Origin: Eucommia ulmoides
Lineage: Eukaryota; Streptophyta; Magnoliopsida; Garryales; Eucommiaceae
Length of the DNA: 64,000 nt
Assembly: GCA_016647705.1 (NCBI GenBank)
Contig: CM028333.1
Coordinates: 9,436,616 to 9,500,615 of the forward strand
Reading direction: 5' to 3'
Shown in pieces: positions 35,979 through 46,233 of this stretch. The notes under the pieces are model-generated. The model was not told the DNA's origin, searched no databases, and saw nothing but the letters and a program-made list of their open reading frames with translations. Made by a program: the position numbers and the translations under genes. Position 1 is the first letter of the stretch. The number at the start of each line of letters is the position of its first letter.

Positions 35979-38474
35979 TGATGAGTGTAAAAATGGTCAC
36001 TCCCACGCAAACAATGAAAAACCGCCACGTGTCAACGACTTTCCAATAGTGTCTATTCATACCAAAGACAATGCGTAAAGATTGTGTCAAGATGGTGAAT
36101 CTCTCGCCATCTCAAAATGATTCTCTATGTTGGCACCGCTCATCTTGGAATTTAACTCCAAAAATTCCTCAACAAAAGGCCAGCCTTCCCGTCTCCGGCT
36201 ATCCAAGAAGGGTAGATGATGAAATTTCTCACATCATGGGCTGTACAAAGAGTCATTCTCAGGTTATAGGTTGGGCCATTTCTTCACCTACTGATAGGCC
36301 CACAGACTTAAGCTCTCCACTCGTCTTCTGATAGGTGTAAATTACCTACGTATTTCCAATCTGAATTTGTTAGTTTTCGAGTACGTTTATAGTTATTTTT
36401 ATATGTTTTAATATGTTTTTATACTTTTTGTATAAATCAGGTGTGTGGAGCAAAAAGATAGAAAACTGGAGTGAAAATGATGAGATCGAACCGAATGCGA
36501 GTCGAAGTTACGGTGGATAAACAAACAAGGAGGCAAAAATATGAAGGAAGCCCACCGCCTAGGCGTCCAGACCTCCACCTAGGCAGTGAAGATGCTGAGA
36601 ATGACAAAAGGCTACTGACAGCCCACAGCCTAGGCATAAAATTCCTCCGCCTAGGTAGAAACCCCAGTAGAAAACATTTCCAAGTCCACCTCCTACTTCT
36701 TCGCCTAGGCGGTTACCAAACCTGCAAAGTCGGTACAGGTGCTGTAATTTCAAGGCTATTTTGGACTATGATTCAATATGATTTTGGAAATACTCAAAAC
36801 ATGGAAGTTGTATAAATTTTTCTTAGCTTTTCATAGGTTTTTGAATCACCTTAATTGGAGTTCTGATGAAGAGGTTACAGCCAAAACAAAATTACAAACC
36901 TACAATAACTTCGCCTAGGCGAAGTTTTCTTAACCTAGGTGAAATTCCGACAGAAAGTTAACCGACTTAACTTTGCCTAGGCGAAAATCCTACAGCACAG
37001 CCTTGATATTTATTAGATATTTTGGCCAATTTTTTTCCTTTCTCTCTTCCCTCTCTTCAACCCTTAAGGCCTTAGGCCATATTTTAGGAGTAGGATTAGG
37101 GATTTTTGAGGGAGAGCTCTCAACCCGAGGTGGAGGATCAACGAGGAAGCGATCGATCAACGTTTTTAGCGGCAAATCTTCAGATATCGGCTAAGTCGCT
37201 CGTTTCCTATATTTGTTTTCTTCATTTTGGTAATTGTTGAGCATGTTCAGCTCGTTTTATATTGTATAAACAGTTAGGGCCATGAGTTAAACATGGATTG
37301 TAATAGGGATTAACGTATTATTTATGAAAATGTAATTTTGGTTAAATTTGTGTTTCGTTTATGGTTGTTCCTTATAATTTCGATTGTGTTACCATATTTT
37401 CTATGATTATATGCGAGTTTAGATATATTGAAAATACAAGATTTGACACTCGGGAGAGGTAACCCCGGATTCGGACTAGGGTTAACACAACACGACAATC
37501 TAACGACCCGGGAGGGCGTTAGAAAGTGTGCAATCGATGACGTTGGGGTGAGACTCACGTGACCTAGAGTTATTAAGACGTTGAGAGAGATTTCGGCGTT
37601 GACACGAAGTCACATATTCCCCAGTCTTACACTTGGAAGAGGTGGCGAGGGAGTTAACGAACCGAGATTGTCGAATATGCCGAACGTCGTTAATGTTAAC
37701 TAAAACGAAATCAAACTCATTTAAGTAAATAAAGTTAATCCCTAGGCAATCTACTCCCCTAAACAATCTCAAATTAGTATTTATAGTATAGTTAACTTAA
37801 TTAGTATTTTACTTTAGTATTAGTAATTAATTAAATTCTATTTTTAGCGCCTAGATAAAATTAGGTTATGACAATCACGATACTCGATAGTAATCTCAAC
37901 CAATCCCTGTGGATACAATACCCGACCGAAAGGTCTACTATACTAAAACTCAATCCGTACGCTTGCGGTGAAAGTGGCAGCGCATTATTTGCGACTACCA
38001 CCTTCACATTGGCCATGCACGGGGATAGAACGTTAATCCCTACTTAAACCCTTAATCCTCCAAAAACTATTCAATTCATTGCCAATATAAAGGAGAGCAT
38101 ACTAATGCCCAAAGGTACACCAAATTTGCTCAGCTTTCTCACTATAGCATATTTAAATCTTCTCCCTGAGTGCTGATTCTCACGTCAGAGGGGATATGCC
38201 GGGTCTATCCTGGAAAGTCCTTTATGTAGGTGACAGGTTGAAGCTCGTCCCATCTCGGACCCATCCCTTCTCGGATCAAAACTCTCCTCGGATCAGAAGA
38301 CTCTCAGGTTGCCTCACCACTCGGGATCCATCTCGGACTTCTCCAACTAATCCCCATCTCAGGCCAGATGGATTAATCCTGAACCTTTCTATATCTACTC
38401 CAGCAGAGAAGAAGACATTTAACCAACAGTGACCAGACCATACCGTTGGGGTCGGCTAAAATCCGACATCAACA
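35979..38474 (+). repeat. 3' LTR of Tat-like element 1, split by a solo LTR
   Basis: It starts TGATGAGTGTAAAAATGG directly after a G-rich polypurine tract and ends CGACATCAACA. Removing the inserted solo LTR (36329-38000) and one copy of its duplication leaves about 820 bp. It matches 57057-58112 in reverse complement. Confidence 0.72.
36329..38000 (+). mobile_element. Solo LTR, family S, copy 2
   Basis: 1,672 bp, from TGATAGGTGTAAATTACC to TTTGCGACTACCA. It is flanked by TCTTC (36324-36328) and CCTTC (38001-38005), 4 of 5 bases. It lies inside the 3' LTR of Tat-like element 1 and is inverted relative to copies 1 and 3. It carries the CCTAGG palindromes and the CAATCCCTGTGGATACAATA phrase near its end. 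Confidence 0.72.
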
Positions 38475-39614
38475 AGTACAATAATTTGATTTTCAGTGTG
38501 AATGTTCACAAAAAGCCCACAAATATGAATAATAAGATATAGTCAATTTCAATACCCAAAGCCAGTAATAAAGAAAACATTAACGTACATATTAAAAAAA
38601 CTAACAATACTTTACTTCAATTTCAGTATTCATGGTAAATTATTTAATGTAAATGAATGACAATTGTTGATGTCGAAATTTGGACAACCTCAACGGTATG
38701 GTCTGGTCACTTGTTGATGGAGAGTATGTGCTTCTTCGCTGAAATAGAGATGGAGAAGTTCGGGATCAGTTCGTTTAACCCAAGATGGACAGAGGTGGAG
38801 TGACCCAAAATGGTCCCTAGCAGTGAAGCTACCCATGAGTCTTCTAATTTGTAGAGAGTCTTCTAGTCGAGAAGGGATAAGTCTTAGCATAAATGACCTC
38901 AAATATCTTTTGGGCTAAGAAGAGGTGGTCTAGAGCTGGGATGAGGTGGTCCTGAGCTGGGATGAGACAGTACTTCGACACCTGCACAAAGGACTTGCCT
39001 GGATGGTCCCGGCGTGTCCCCTCCAACGTAAGAATCAGTACTTAAGGGGAAGATTTATAAATAATCTACCGAGAAGAGGGAGCAAATTTCATCTACCTTT
39101 GGGCATTGGTATACCCTCCTATATATAGGCATGAAGTGGATTATCTTAAGGGGTTAAGCATGGATTAGTGTCCCATCAATGTCACATTCGTGTCCTATCT
39201 CGGCGTGTGGCCAATGAGAAGGTGACAAAGAATTGTTTTATGTCGGTCATGGGCTTTTTGGCCCTGTTGCTGAGGCCCATAACAAAAGATATTTGTAGTT
39301 GGAGAAGTGATCCAGCCTATGATCCAAGAAGAACACCTTCTTGTTGTAGCCAAGATGAGGGATTTAATCTCTACCCTTCCCAAATAGTCGGAGACGAGAA
39401 ATGGGAGTCGTGTGAAGCTTTTTGCCCTACCCATCTCAGATAGCTAGAGACGGGAAGGGGGGATTTTGCTAAAGAGCTCGTGGGGGTCAATTTTCGAGAT
39501 GGGCAATGCCGCTACGAAGAGTGTTGAGATGGGAAAGGTTTTCCCATCCTGACGGTGGCTTGCCTGCTCTTTTTAGAGGGTGTTGCTGGTTGTCTTTGGA
39601 GTGGTTGGCGTGGG

Positions 39615-41037
39615 TGATCGCACCTCATTTTGTGCGATCTAATACCACTAAATTAAGTTTTGTTAATCTTTTAAATAAATTAAAATATTATAAATTAAGT
39701 TGTTTTATTTGTTTTTGTAGGATTTTGGAAATGGTACAAAACCATGTTAATTTGGAGCAAAATTCAGAGAAAATGATCAAACGGATAAAAGTCGCGATTT
39801 TCGGTACTAGAATCAAGACCACTGTCCATTGTTTTGGACATAACTAACTATACAGTTGGCATTCTGAGATGAAACAAGTTGCATATGAAAGTAGACTCTT
39901 TAAGCTTTCCAACGACTGGTTATAGAGCCAAATCGGAGTTCGTATGAAAAAGATACAACCGTTTGAAGATGGTCCTTCTGTGCAGCCACATAGTGCTGCG
40001 GGTCAAACCATTTTGACCCGAACCCGGCCCGACCCGCGCCCACTCCGGTGGACAAATTCCACAACAACCCCATTGGCCTCCATATTTGATTTTTTGCACC
40101 CCTAGCCTCCTCTTTTGACTCAAATTCACCCCAAAACTCACATTTTTGATTCTATAAATAGAAGGGAGGTTTGAGAGCAAAAAGAATCCATATTCCTACT
40201 TCATTCTTAGAATAGTTGTAGTATTTTCTTATTTGTTTTTCTTTTATTTCATTTTTATTTTTGGAAGGGAGAATAGTTTGGGGTACAAAGTGTAAATGGT
40301 GTTTGTGAGGATATTATCCGAGAAAATACCACTCAATGCAACAATGAAAAGCTAACTTCCTTCAACCAGGTTAGGATTGTGGTATTGTACTTTTGAATTT
40401 ATGTAATATTGTATTTTTCTTATTTAAATTTGGATTTCGTATAAACAATTGTGTGGAAGGAATTCCGTTCGTAAAAATGAATTTAATTATAATTGAATTT
40501 ATTGTCAAAATGTTCTTGTAGAGATTTTGATTTGAATTCAATTATTGCTAGAACATTAAATCTTGCACCTGTGGTCTTGATTTAATGGCCACACAATCGT
40601 ATTCTTGGGGATTGATTATTGGTCTGGATGGTTTATGCCTAGATTTTAATTCACCTTAGATTAGTTTAATGTAGGAATTAAATACCGAAGATAGATCATG
40701 CCGGAGAATAACAATCCATATATTTCTGAGTAGTTCCGGCTTGTAGTTAGGAACACTCGTTTATACAAATCCGATTTAAATAGAAAATACGAGAAAAACA
40801 TAATTCTCAAAATACTAACCCCACAATTCCTATCCTGGTTCTTTATTTTATTTTTATTTTAGATTTAATATTTTCTTTTCTTATTTTAAAAAAATCAAAA
40901 TTGTTTTCACTAAAGAAAGAAAAGTAATCAGAAATTGATAATTACAAGACCGATCCCTGTGGTTCGACACCCTACTTGAACACCGTACTACATCAGTATC
41001 GCGGTACCAATTTAAGGGTATTATTTTTGAGCGATCA
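39615..41037 (+). repeat. 5' LTR of the Athila-like element
   Basis: It starts TGATCGCACCTC and ends GAGCGATCA. A likely TATA box, TCTATAAATAG, is at about 40150. The first 25 bases can fold (GATCGCA paired with TGCGATC). Confidence 0.92.
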
Positions 41038-41042
41038 AATTT

Positions 41043-41060
41043 TGGCGCCGTTGCCGGGGA
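41043..41060 (+). other. Primer-binding site of the Athila-like element
   Basis: TGGCGCCGTTGCCGGGGA begins five bases after the LTR end. This wording is typical for Athila and related plant gypsy elements. Confidence 0.8.
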
Positions 41061-41320
41061 TTGGCATCGCTAATTATTAATTTTTGTTATTTTTTTTTTC
41101 TCCATCTGTATAAATTCATCAATTTTTTTTCTTGAGTTTTATTTTTTCCAGGTTAATCGAGATCCAATCTTTCATTCCAGATCTTCAAGCAAGGATTCAG
41201 TTTAATCTGTTTAAGTTTTCTTTAAAAAAAAAAAAAAATAACAACAAAAAAATTAAAAAAAAAAAATCAAAAATTCAAAAAATTATTATTAGAAAAATTA
41301 GTTTATTAAATTGTTGACAG

Positions 41321-41431
41321 GTAGGCTGGGCCTCCGTCATTCATCTTTATTCTGTTATCTGGTAGGCTGAGCCTCCTATTCGCATTTATTTATTTTAATT
41401 TTTTTTTTCTTAACTGGTAGGCTGAGCCTCC
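41321..41431 (+). repeat. Three GGTAGGCTGAGCCTCC repeats in the leader
   Basis: Copies at 41321-41335, 41361-41376 and 41416-41431, each able to form a small stem (AGGCT with AGCCT; GGCC variant in the first). They lie between the primer site and the ORF start, where packaging or dimerisation signals usually sit. The function is inferred from position only. Confidence 0.7.
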
Positions 41432-41510
41432 AGATCGCTTGTTGATATAATTGTTTTAATTTGTTAAAAAAATATAAAATATAAAAAAAAAAAAAATTGG
41501 ATTTGGGTAA

Positions 41511-42722
41511 ATGGAAAATTACTTTGAGAGATTTGCCATTTCGTTTGCAGATTCTCAACAATATTTTCTCTTAGGACCCCAACCTGACCTTTACTCATGT
41601 ACCGCAGACCAAAATCCACACCATCTCACCAATCAATTTACGTACAATTACCAAAATCCCACAGACCTCTATAATAATGTTTATCTCGATCCATATTATT
41701 CGCCGCCTGAGTCTAATCAATACTCGAATAATTATGGATGGGATCAACAATATTATAGTGAGCTTTCAGGGTCGTATTGTTACGATCAATCATTTTACCA
41801 ACCTCAATGTCAATCATCGTTTTCCCAAGAAGCTAGGAATTCTGAACCCACTGTAATGCAACAAATGCTAACAATCTTGAAAGAGCAAAACCAATCCCTA
41901 GTAGAGACTAACCAAGCCTTAGCAGAGGAACGCCAAACCTTAACGGAAAACCACCAATCCTTAGTAGAGCAAGGCCAAATCTCAGAAAGGCAAAACCAAA
42001 TCTTGGAAAGGCGAGCTCAATCCTTGAAAAAACAATTTGAAGAGATAGATTGGAAAGAAACCCTAGTTAGGCGAATCATTGAATTAGTAAAAGAGGAAAT
42101 TGCAAAAAATGGTCTAGAGACTGACATTCGGGTAGGTGATAAGAAAAGTGGTCTAGAGCACGAAAGTGAATTTAGAAAGTTGTCAAAAGGACCACAGCTA
42201 AGCAAAATTGGTGAGGAACCCAAACGATATGATCACGAGTTTGAGCCATTTTGGGCTCAACCATTACCAGTTTGTGAGGCAGAAAAAAAAGTAGGGAACA
42301 AAAGTGATGGTGAGCAGGTGAGCGAAAAAGTAAAAAATACGTACATGGAGGAGATCAAGGTAGAAAGTCATAAGGAAAATGAGATCCAATCATTCGAGAC
42401 ACATTTGGGTAATCTTCCTTTGATAGGGACATCCATTATACCCTTACCACCGCATCCAAAAATTAAGTCATATCTTTTTGATGCAGTGGACCAACCGTCA
42501 AACCAAACCACAAAAAAATCATGCCTTTTTGTTTGGATTGATGTAACTCAACTTCTATTTGGGGGCCTAATAAAAAGACCACCAAGTAAGTCCCAACGAA
42601 AAGAAATGGGATTTGATCCGGGAAAGAAGTTAAGAAATTTGAGTGTCGGCCGCTATCCATCACTAACCGACTGGAGAGTAACTCAACAGAAGGTAAGAAG
42701 TGGGTTACTTCACTACGGTTAG
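41511..42722 (+). CDS. 403-residue coiled-coil protein of the Athila-like element, unknown function
   Basis: One uninterrupted frame from ATG to TAG. Residues 1-115 are rich in Tyr, Asn, Gln and Pro (for example YYSPPESNQYSNNYGWDQQ) and look disordered. Residues about 115-200 form a Gln/Glu/Leu-rich heptad region with a decaying repeat (QSLVETNQALAEERQTLTEN and variants), so a coiled coil is likely. Residues 200-300 are charged, and the C-terminal 100 residues contain a hydrophobic patch (CLFVWIDVTQLLFGGL) and a basic end. I see no zinc knuckle, protease or polymerase motif. It sits where an Athila element would carry gag-pol or the envelope-like ORF. It may be a diverged gag or structural protein, or a remnant of the region downstream of pol. 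That it stays open in a young element suggests it has been kept, or has had no time to decay. Confidence 0.75.
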   Translation: MENYFERFAISFADSQQYFLLGPQPDLYSCTADQNPHHLTNQFTYNYQNPTDLYNNVYLDPYYSPPESNQYSNNYGWDQQYYSELSGSYCYDQSFYQPQCQSSFSQEARNSEPTVMQQMLTILKEQNQSLVETNQALAEERQTLTENHQSLVEQGQISERQNQILERRAQSLKKQFEEIDWKETLVRRIIELVKEEIAKNGLETDIRVGDKKSGLEHESEFRKLSKGPQLSKIGEEPKRYDHEFEPFWAQPLPVCEAEKKVGNKSDGEQVSEKVKNTYMEEIKVESHKENEIQSFETHLGNLPLIGTSIIPLPPHPKIKSYLFDAVDQPSNQTTKKSCLFVWIDVTQLLFGGLIKRPPSKSQRKEMGFDPGKKLRNLSVGRYPSLTDWRVTQQKVRSGLLHYG

Positions 42723-44124
42723 TGGGGTTAAGACACTCAACGTCCGGCTAAAGACGTTAAAATTAGCGCTGAGTGGGAGGCAACCCACTGTTGTGTTAGT
42801 TTTCTAATTTTAGTGTTTATATTTGATTTAATAAGATTTCTTTGAGTGTTCTATCTGACAGATTTACGAGCAGTCCACACCGACTCAGTACAAATAAGCA
42901 ATTCTGATACGTCAGGTTGTATCTCTCCTTGCAAATTTAATTTTATCATTTTCACATTGAGGACAATGCAAGATTCAGGTTTGGGGGGGGGTAAAAGCTT
43001 GTATTCTTTCTGATATTTTATTTCACACTTAATTTTGTCAATCTATCATTTGATAACACATCTATCGGGTACAAACTAGAATTTGCTAAATAATTATTGG
43101 AGCAGAGCACTGATTTTTAAAAATATTTCATTTTTCGACGCTTACATGCATGCTAACTTTATTTTATTTTAAATTTAGTACATGAGTTAGTTTACTGAAT
43201 TTTGGTAAGAAAATAACTTATCCCTAAAGTTAAAAAAAAAAAAAAAAACAAATAAATTATTTTTTTTTTAAAAAAATAAATAAATAAATTGTGATACTAA
43301 TAAAGATTTTCTGTCTTAGTAATGAACTTTCGCTGAGTAACCGGACCTCTTGCCTCAGTAAGCTTTGAGTGTTCGCGTAAAAAGGGGAAAGCAATTTATT
43401 AAGACGATAAGAGGCTTGTTAACTTCGAAGCCTAAGTTGTTCGAGTTATTAAGCCTGAAAGGTGCTTTAACACCTAGTGCCCCGAGCCAACTGGATTGGG
43501 ATCATTAGTCCAACACTCGCTACACGGACATCTTAGAAAGCCCAGTGGGGTTAACATTGCACATGTCACTTATTTAAAGAAAATTACTTATAAAACAAAA
43601 AAAAAAAAAAAATTTATTAAAAAAATATAATTAAAAAAAAAAGAAAAAAAAAAAAGAAGAAACAACACCGATATAAACAAATATTTTTTTTTTTTTTTTT
43701 ATTTTGGGAAAAGATTGTTTGAATTGTACAAAACCAGTTGACTAACTACATGTGTTAAATTCATTATAAACGAGAGTTGTATATATGTCGTGGGTACAAA
43801 AATGAATATTGTTAAAAATCACGTGCTATGAGATTAATGACTATTTCAATAACTCTTGTTTGCCTTTGATTTGATATGTTAGCATTGGATAAGATTGATA
43901 GAAAATTTGTGAGAGATAATATGCACGAAAAGAGATTTTGAGATGTTTGTGGGTAGCATCACTGTAACCCTCACGAGACTATACTCGTCCACTAGGGGTG
44001 ACCTAGGGGTTTAAAAGCTTATTGCATACGCTAAATGCAATCGTGTTCCCTACGAAAATGGCTTTTTATTTAATTATTATATTTAGTTTTGCTCGAGGAC
44101 TAGCAAAATTTAGGTTTGGGGGTG
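42723..44124 (+). other. Non-coding 3' interior of the Athila-like element
   Basis: It holds the conserved phrase around 42751-42790 and a first polypurine-like tract (CAGGTTTGGGGGGGGG, about 42975-42991) preceded by TTGAGGACAATGC, a second Athila hallmark. A GC-richer block follows at 43315-43560 (CACCTAGTGCCCCGAGCC), then A/T homopolymers, then the final polypurine tract ending at 44124. I see no gene. Confidence 0.6.
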
Positions 44125-45547
44125 TGATCGCCCCTCATTTTGTGCGATCTAATACCACTAAATTAAGTTTTGTTAATCTTTTAAATAAATTAAAATATTA
44201 TAAATTAAGTTGTTTTATTTGTTTTTGTAGGATTTTGGAAATGGTACAAAACCATGTTAATTTGGAGCAAAATTCAGAGAAAATGATCAAACGGATAAAA
44301 GTCGCGATTTTCGGTACTAGAATCAAGACCACTGTCCATTGTTTTGGACATAACTAATTATACAGTTGGCATTCTGAGATGAAACAAGTTGCATATGAAA
44401 GTAGACTCTTTAATCTTTCCAACGACTGGTTATAGAGCCAAATCGGAGTTCGTATGAAAAAGATACAACCGTTTGAAAATGGTCCTTCTGTGCAGCCACA
44501 TAGTGCTGCGGGTCAAACCATTTTGACCCGAACCCGGCCCGACCCGCGCCCACTCCGGTGGACAAATTCCACAACAACCCCATTGGCCTCCATATTTGAT
44601 TTTTTGCACCCCTAGCCTCCTCTTTTGACTCAAATTCACCCCAAAACTCACATTTTTGATTCTATAAATAGAAGGGAGGTTTGAGAGCAAAAAGAATCCA
44701 TATTCCTACTTCATTCTTAGAATAGTTGTAGTATTTTCTTATTTGTTTTTCTTTTATTTCATTTTTATTTTTGGAAGGGAGAATAGTTTGGGGTACAAAG
44801 TGTAAATGGTGTTTGTGAGGATATTATCCGAGAAAATACCACTCAATGCAACAATGAAAAGCTAACTTCCTTCAACCAGGTTAGGATTGTGGTATTGTAC
44901 TTTTGAATTTATGTAATATTGTATTTTTCTTATTTAAATTTGGATTTCGTATAAACAATTGTGTGGAAGGAATTCCGTTCGTAAAAATGAATTTAATTAT
45001 AATTGAATTTATTGTCAAAATGTTCTTGTAGAGATTTTGATTTGAATTCAATTATTGCTAGAACATTAAATCTTGCACCTGTGGTCTTGATTTAATGGCC
45101 ACACAATCGTATTCTTGGGGATTGATTATTGGTCTGGATGGTTTATGCCTAGATTTTAATTCACCTTAGATTAGTTTAATGTAGGAATTAAATACCGAAG
45201 ATAGATCATGCCGGAGAATAACAATCCATATATTTCTGAGTAGTTCCGGCTTGTAGTTAGGAACACTCGTTTATACAAATCCGATTTAAATAGAAAATAC
45301 GAGAAAAACATAATTCTCAAAATACTAACCCCACAATTCCTATCCTGGTTCTTTATTTTATTTTTATTTTAGATTTAATATTTTCTTTTCTTATTTTAAA
45401 AAAATCAAAATTGTTTTCACTAAAGAAAGAAAAGTAATCAGAAATTGATAATTACAAGACCGATCCCTGTGGTTCGACACCCTACTTGAACACCGTACTA
45501 CATCAGTATCGCGGTACCAATTTAAGGGTATTATTTTTGAGCGATCA
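44125..45547 (+). repeat. 3' LTR of the Athila-like element
   Basis: The same length as the 5' LTR. The differences seen are in positions corresponding to the opening GCACCTC/GCCCCTC, CTAACTATAC/CTAATTATAC, TTAAGCTT/TTAATCTT and GAAGATGG/GAAAATGG. Confidence 0.92.
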
Positions 45548-46142
45548 GTGGGCTAAGGTATACCCCTGCCAAGCACAATCTTCATACTTAATCCTTGGTA
45601 TGAATTGATCTTGATGGAGAGTTGTAGGCACATGGCGGCCTTCAATTGATTGCGTTGGAGTAACCATATTTACACTCATCAGTTGCCCCTAGGCCCTAGT
45701 GTTGAGAAGGGATTCAAAGCGCCGGGGACTTTATTGGGAGTCTTTTTCGAAGTTGTGTTGCTTCTATGGAGTCTTTTGGGATGTTCACGACCTTTTTTTA
45801 TCTTTGAAGGGCATTACTCGGGGGGTCAGGCCTCTTTCCAAGAAAGAGAACGGGCGGTTCCAAGATGGGAGCAGTTAGCCCGACAACGAAAATGGTAGGC
45901 TTGAAAGTAGAAACGGACGGCCCAAAAATGGTAATGGTTGGCCCGCCCTAAATTTGCGAAAAATTTTATGAACGTAATAATTGTGTCTCGTCGCGCCTGC
46001 CCTTTTCAATACATCCTAAGACGCCGCCTGCCTAACCGACGGAAGAGAAACATATGTCTGTACGTTTCCTAAGTGGCGCCTCATTCACAAGCGTATTTAA
46101 ACCGTCGTTAGACATGACGATTGGAATGAACAGATCCCTTCC

Positions 46143-46150
46143 TATATAAA
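46143..46150 (+). promoter_or_regulatory. TATA box for the antisense extra ORF, element 2
   Basis: TATATAAA, 84 nt before the ATG at 46234 and close behind the LTR. It is matched by the same arrangement in element 1. Confidence 0.5.
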
Positions 46151-46233
46151 GGAGGCCTCCCTGGCTCATTTTTGCGTTTTTACAAATTTTGGAGCACCCA
46201 TCTTTCTTGACAAGTAACTCCTCTTCTTCCACC

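Larger units (their letters stand above)
30711..38474 (+). mobile_element. Rearranged Tat-like Ty3/gypsy element (element 1)
   Basis: The segment starts with the first 300 bp of a Tat-like LTR (TGATGAGTGTAAAATGG) and ends with the LTR terminus CGACATCAACA at 38474. In between are an inverted LTR piece, the antisense extra ORF (minus), a polypurine tract (CCTGGGGGGCAAC, about 35966-35978) and the 3' LTR. All of gag-pol is absent. Two solo LTRs of another family sit inside (33965-35806 and 36329-38000). The order of parts matches the reverse complement of the element at 38665-58112. Flanks AGCAA and AGTAC do not form a clear duplication. Confidence 0.7.
39615..45547 (+). mobile_element. Young Athila-like non-autonomous LTR element
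   Basis: A complete element with 1,423-bp LTRs at 39615-41037 and 44125-45547, flanked by exact GTGGG on both sides (39610-39614, 45548-45552). The primer site TGGCGCCGTTGCCGGGGA (41043-41060) and the phrase GCGCTGAGTGGGAGGCAACC after the ORF are hallmarks of Athila gypsy elements. A polypurine tract (TTTGGGGGTG) ends at 44124. The 3.1-kb interior lacks gag, protease, RT and integrase and holds one intact ORF of 403 codons. Only four LTR differences were seen, and the lengths are equal. Mobilisation by an autonomous Athila relative is inferred. Confidence 0.9.
38665..45681 (-). repeat. 3' LTR of Tat-like element 2, split by the Athila-like element
   Basis: On plus it runs from TGTTGATGTCG to TTACACTCATCA. 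After removing the inserted element and one GTGGG copy, about 1,079 bp remain, close to the 1,056 bp of the other LTR at 57057-58112, which it resembles throughout. Confidence 0.8.

Noticed and set aside
39506-40180. Two open frames repeated exactly at 44022-44690
   Set aside because: They lie inside the LTRs of the Athila-like element and appear twice because the LTR is duplicated. There is no protein motif.
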